A stretch of 5,318 bases of DNA from Candidatus Methylomirabilota bacterium. Its GTDB lineage: Bacteria > Methylomirabilota > Methylomirabilia > Methylomirabilales > JACPAU01. The stretch lies in NCBI GenBank assembly GCA_023249205.1, contig JAHFDC010000083.1, positions 1-5,318 on the forward strand, given 5' to 3'. A program made the position numbers and the translations under genes. Below the pieces are notes generated by a model. It ran no database searches and was not told where the DNA came from. It saw nothing but the letters and a program-made list of their open reading frames with translations. Of the stretch, positions 4,891 through 5,318 are shown piece after piece (within the stretch, counting starts at the first letter, position 1; each line of letters starts with the position of its first letter).

Positions 4891-5318
4891 TCAGGGGGCG
4901 AACGCGAGGTAGGCGAGCAGCAGGATCGCCCCCACCAGGATGGAGAGAACGTAATTCGGGACGAAGCCGGTCTGCACGCGCCGGAGGACCCGGCTCCCCC
5001 ACTCGACCAGCGCGGCGGTCCCGTTCACCGCGCCCTCCACAAGGATCCCGTCCCCCACACGGAAGCACAAGCGCGCCAGGCGCTCCAGGGGCCGGACGAT
5101 GCTGGCGGCGTACAGTTCGTCTACGAAGTACTTCCCCCGCAGGAGCCGGTAGGGACCCGAGAAGCGCTTCGCGAGGGCAACGGGAACCTCGGGCCGCCGC
5201 GCGTACCAGAACAGGGCCAGGGCCGCCCCGGCCACCGCCAGCCCGACCGACAGGACGGCAGTCACGATCCCTCCCCCCGGCGCCCCTGATAGGGTGGGGA
5301 GGACGGGCGCCAGGAACG
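4891..5318 (-). CDS. nuoL: NADH-quinone oxidoreductase subunit L (NuoL), C-terminal part
   Basis: The frame is open from the right window edge to the TGA at 4893-4891, giving about 141 C-terminal residues of a protein of usually 600-670 aa; the start and the antiporter core lie outside the window. The visible part begins FLAPVLPTLSG, then a membrane helix (VTAVLSVGLAVAGAALALFW), a loop with ARRPEVPVALAKRF, then KYFVDELYAASIVRPLE, typical of NuoL C-termini. The amphipathic stretch that follows should belong to the long lateral helix that runs along NuoM and NuoN, and the final helix (YVLSILVGAILLLAYLAF) would anchor its end. The GTG at 5265 is an internal valine, not a start, because the frame continues upstream with NuoL-like sequence. 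NuoL is the distal proton pump of complex I. The gap to nuoM is 7 nt. Confidence 0.93.
   Translation of the reverse strand, partial: FLAPVLPTLSGAPGGGIVTAVLSVGLAVAGAALALFWYARRPEVPVALAKRFSGPYRLLRGKYFVDELYAASIVRPLERLARLCFRVGDGILVEGAVNGTAALVEWGSRVLRRVQTGFVPNYVLSILVGAILLLAYLAFAP

Noticed and set aside
1..5318. CRISPR arrays, tRNA or rRNA genes, insertion sequences, phage genes
   Set aside because: I saw no spaced direct repeats, tRNA-like folds, transposase motifs or terminal inverted repeats.

Overview
The window comes from a GC-rich bacterial chromosome. Every supported gene lies on the minus strand, so transcription runs from right (5318) to left (1). The taxon cannot be fixed from this sequence. 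GC-rich nuoL/M/N genes followed directly by a Rex repressor, and a MerR and a DtxR-like regulator nearby, would suit an environmental lineage such as Methylomirabilota/Rokubacteria, Desulfobacterota or Nitrospirota, but that is a guess.

Right part (1082-5318): the 3' end of a complex I (NADH:quinone oxidoreductase) operon. It holds the C-terminus of NuoL (cut by the window edge), complete NuoM, complete NuoN, and a complete Rex-family NAD(H)-sensing repressor. Junctions are tight: 7 nt between nuoL and nuoM, 1 nt overlap between nuoM and nuoN, and a GTGA overlap between nuoN and rex. This implies one mRNA with coupled translation. NuoM and NuoN keep the Glu and Lys residues used for proton pumping. 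Rex senses the NADH/NAD+ ratio that complex I changes, so its place at the end of the operon suggests a feedback loop.

Middle part (861-1081): about 220 nt without a gene. Its left end carries a promoter of MerR-activated design: TTGACC and TACATT separated by an over-long 20 bp spacer that contains an inverted repeat (CCTTCCAG-N4-CTGAAAGG). I see no convincing terminator for the rex operon here.

Left part (1-860): a small metal-response-like module. The MerR-type promoter drives a 62-aa protein of unknown function with a C-x2-C-x2-C cluster. After a strong GC hairpin comes a MerR-family regulator with Cys82 and Cys131 in the positions of two of the three mercury ligands of MerR. A separate promoter (TTGACA-N17-TACTGT) with a dyad over the presumed transcription start then leads into the first 11 codons of a protein whose start (AMEDYL) looks like a DtxR/MntR-family metalloregulator. 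The most interesting content is this self-contained unit of promoter, Cys-rich miniprotein and MerR, followed by a second probable metal sensor.
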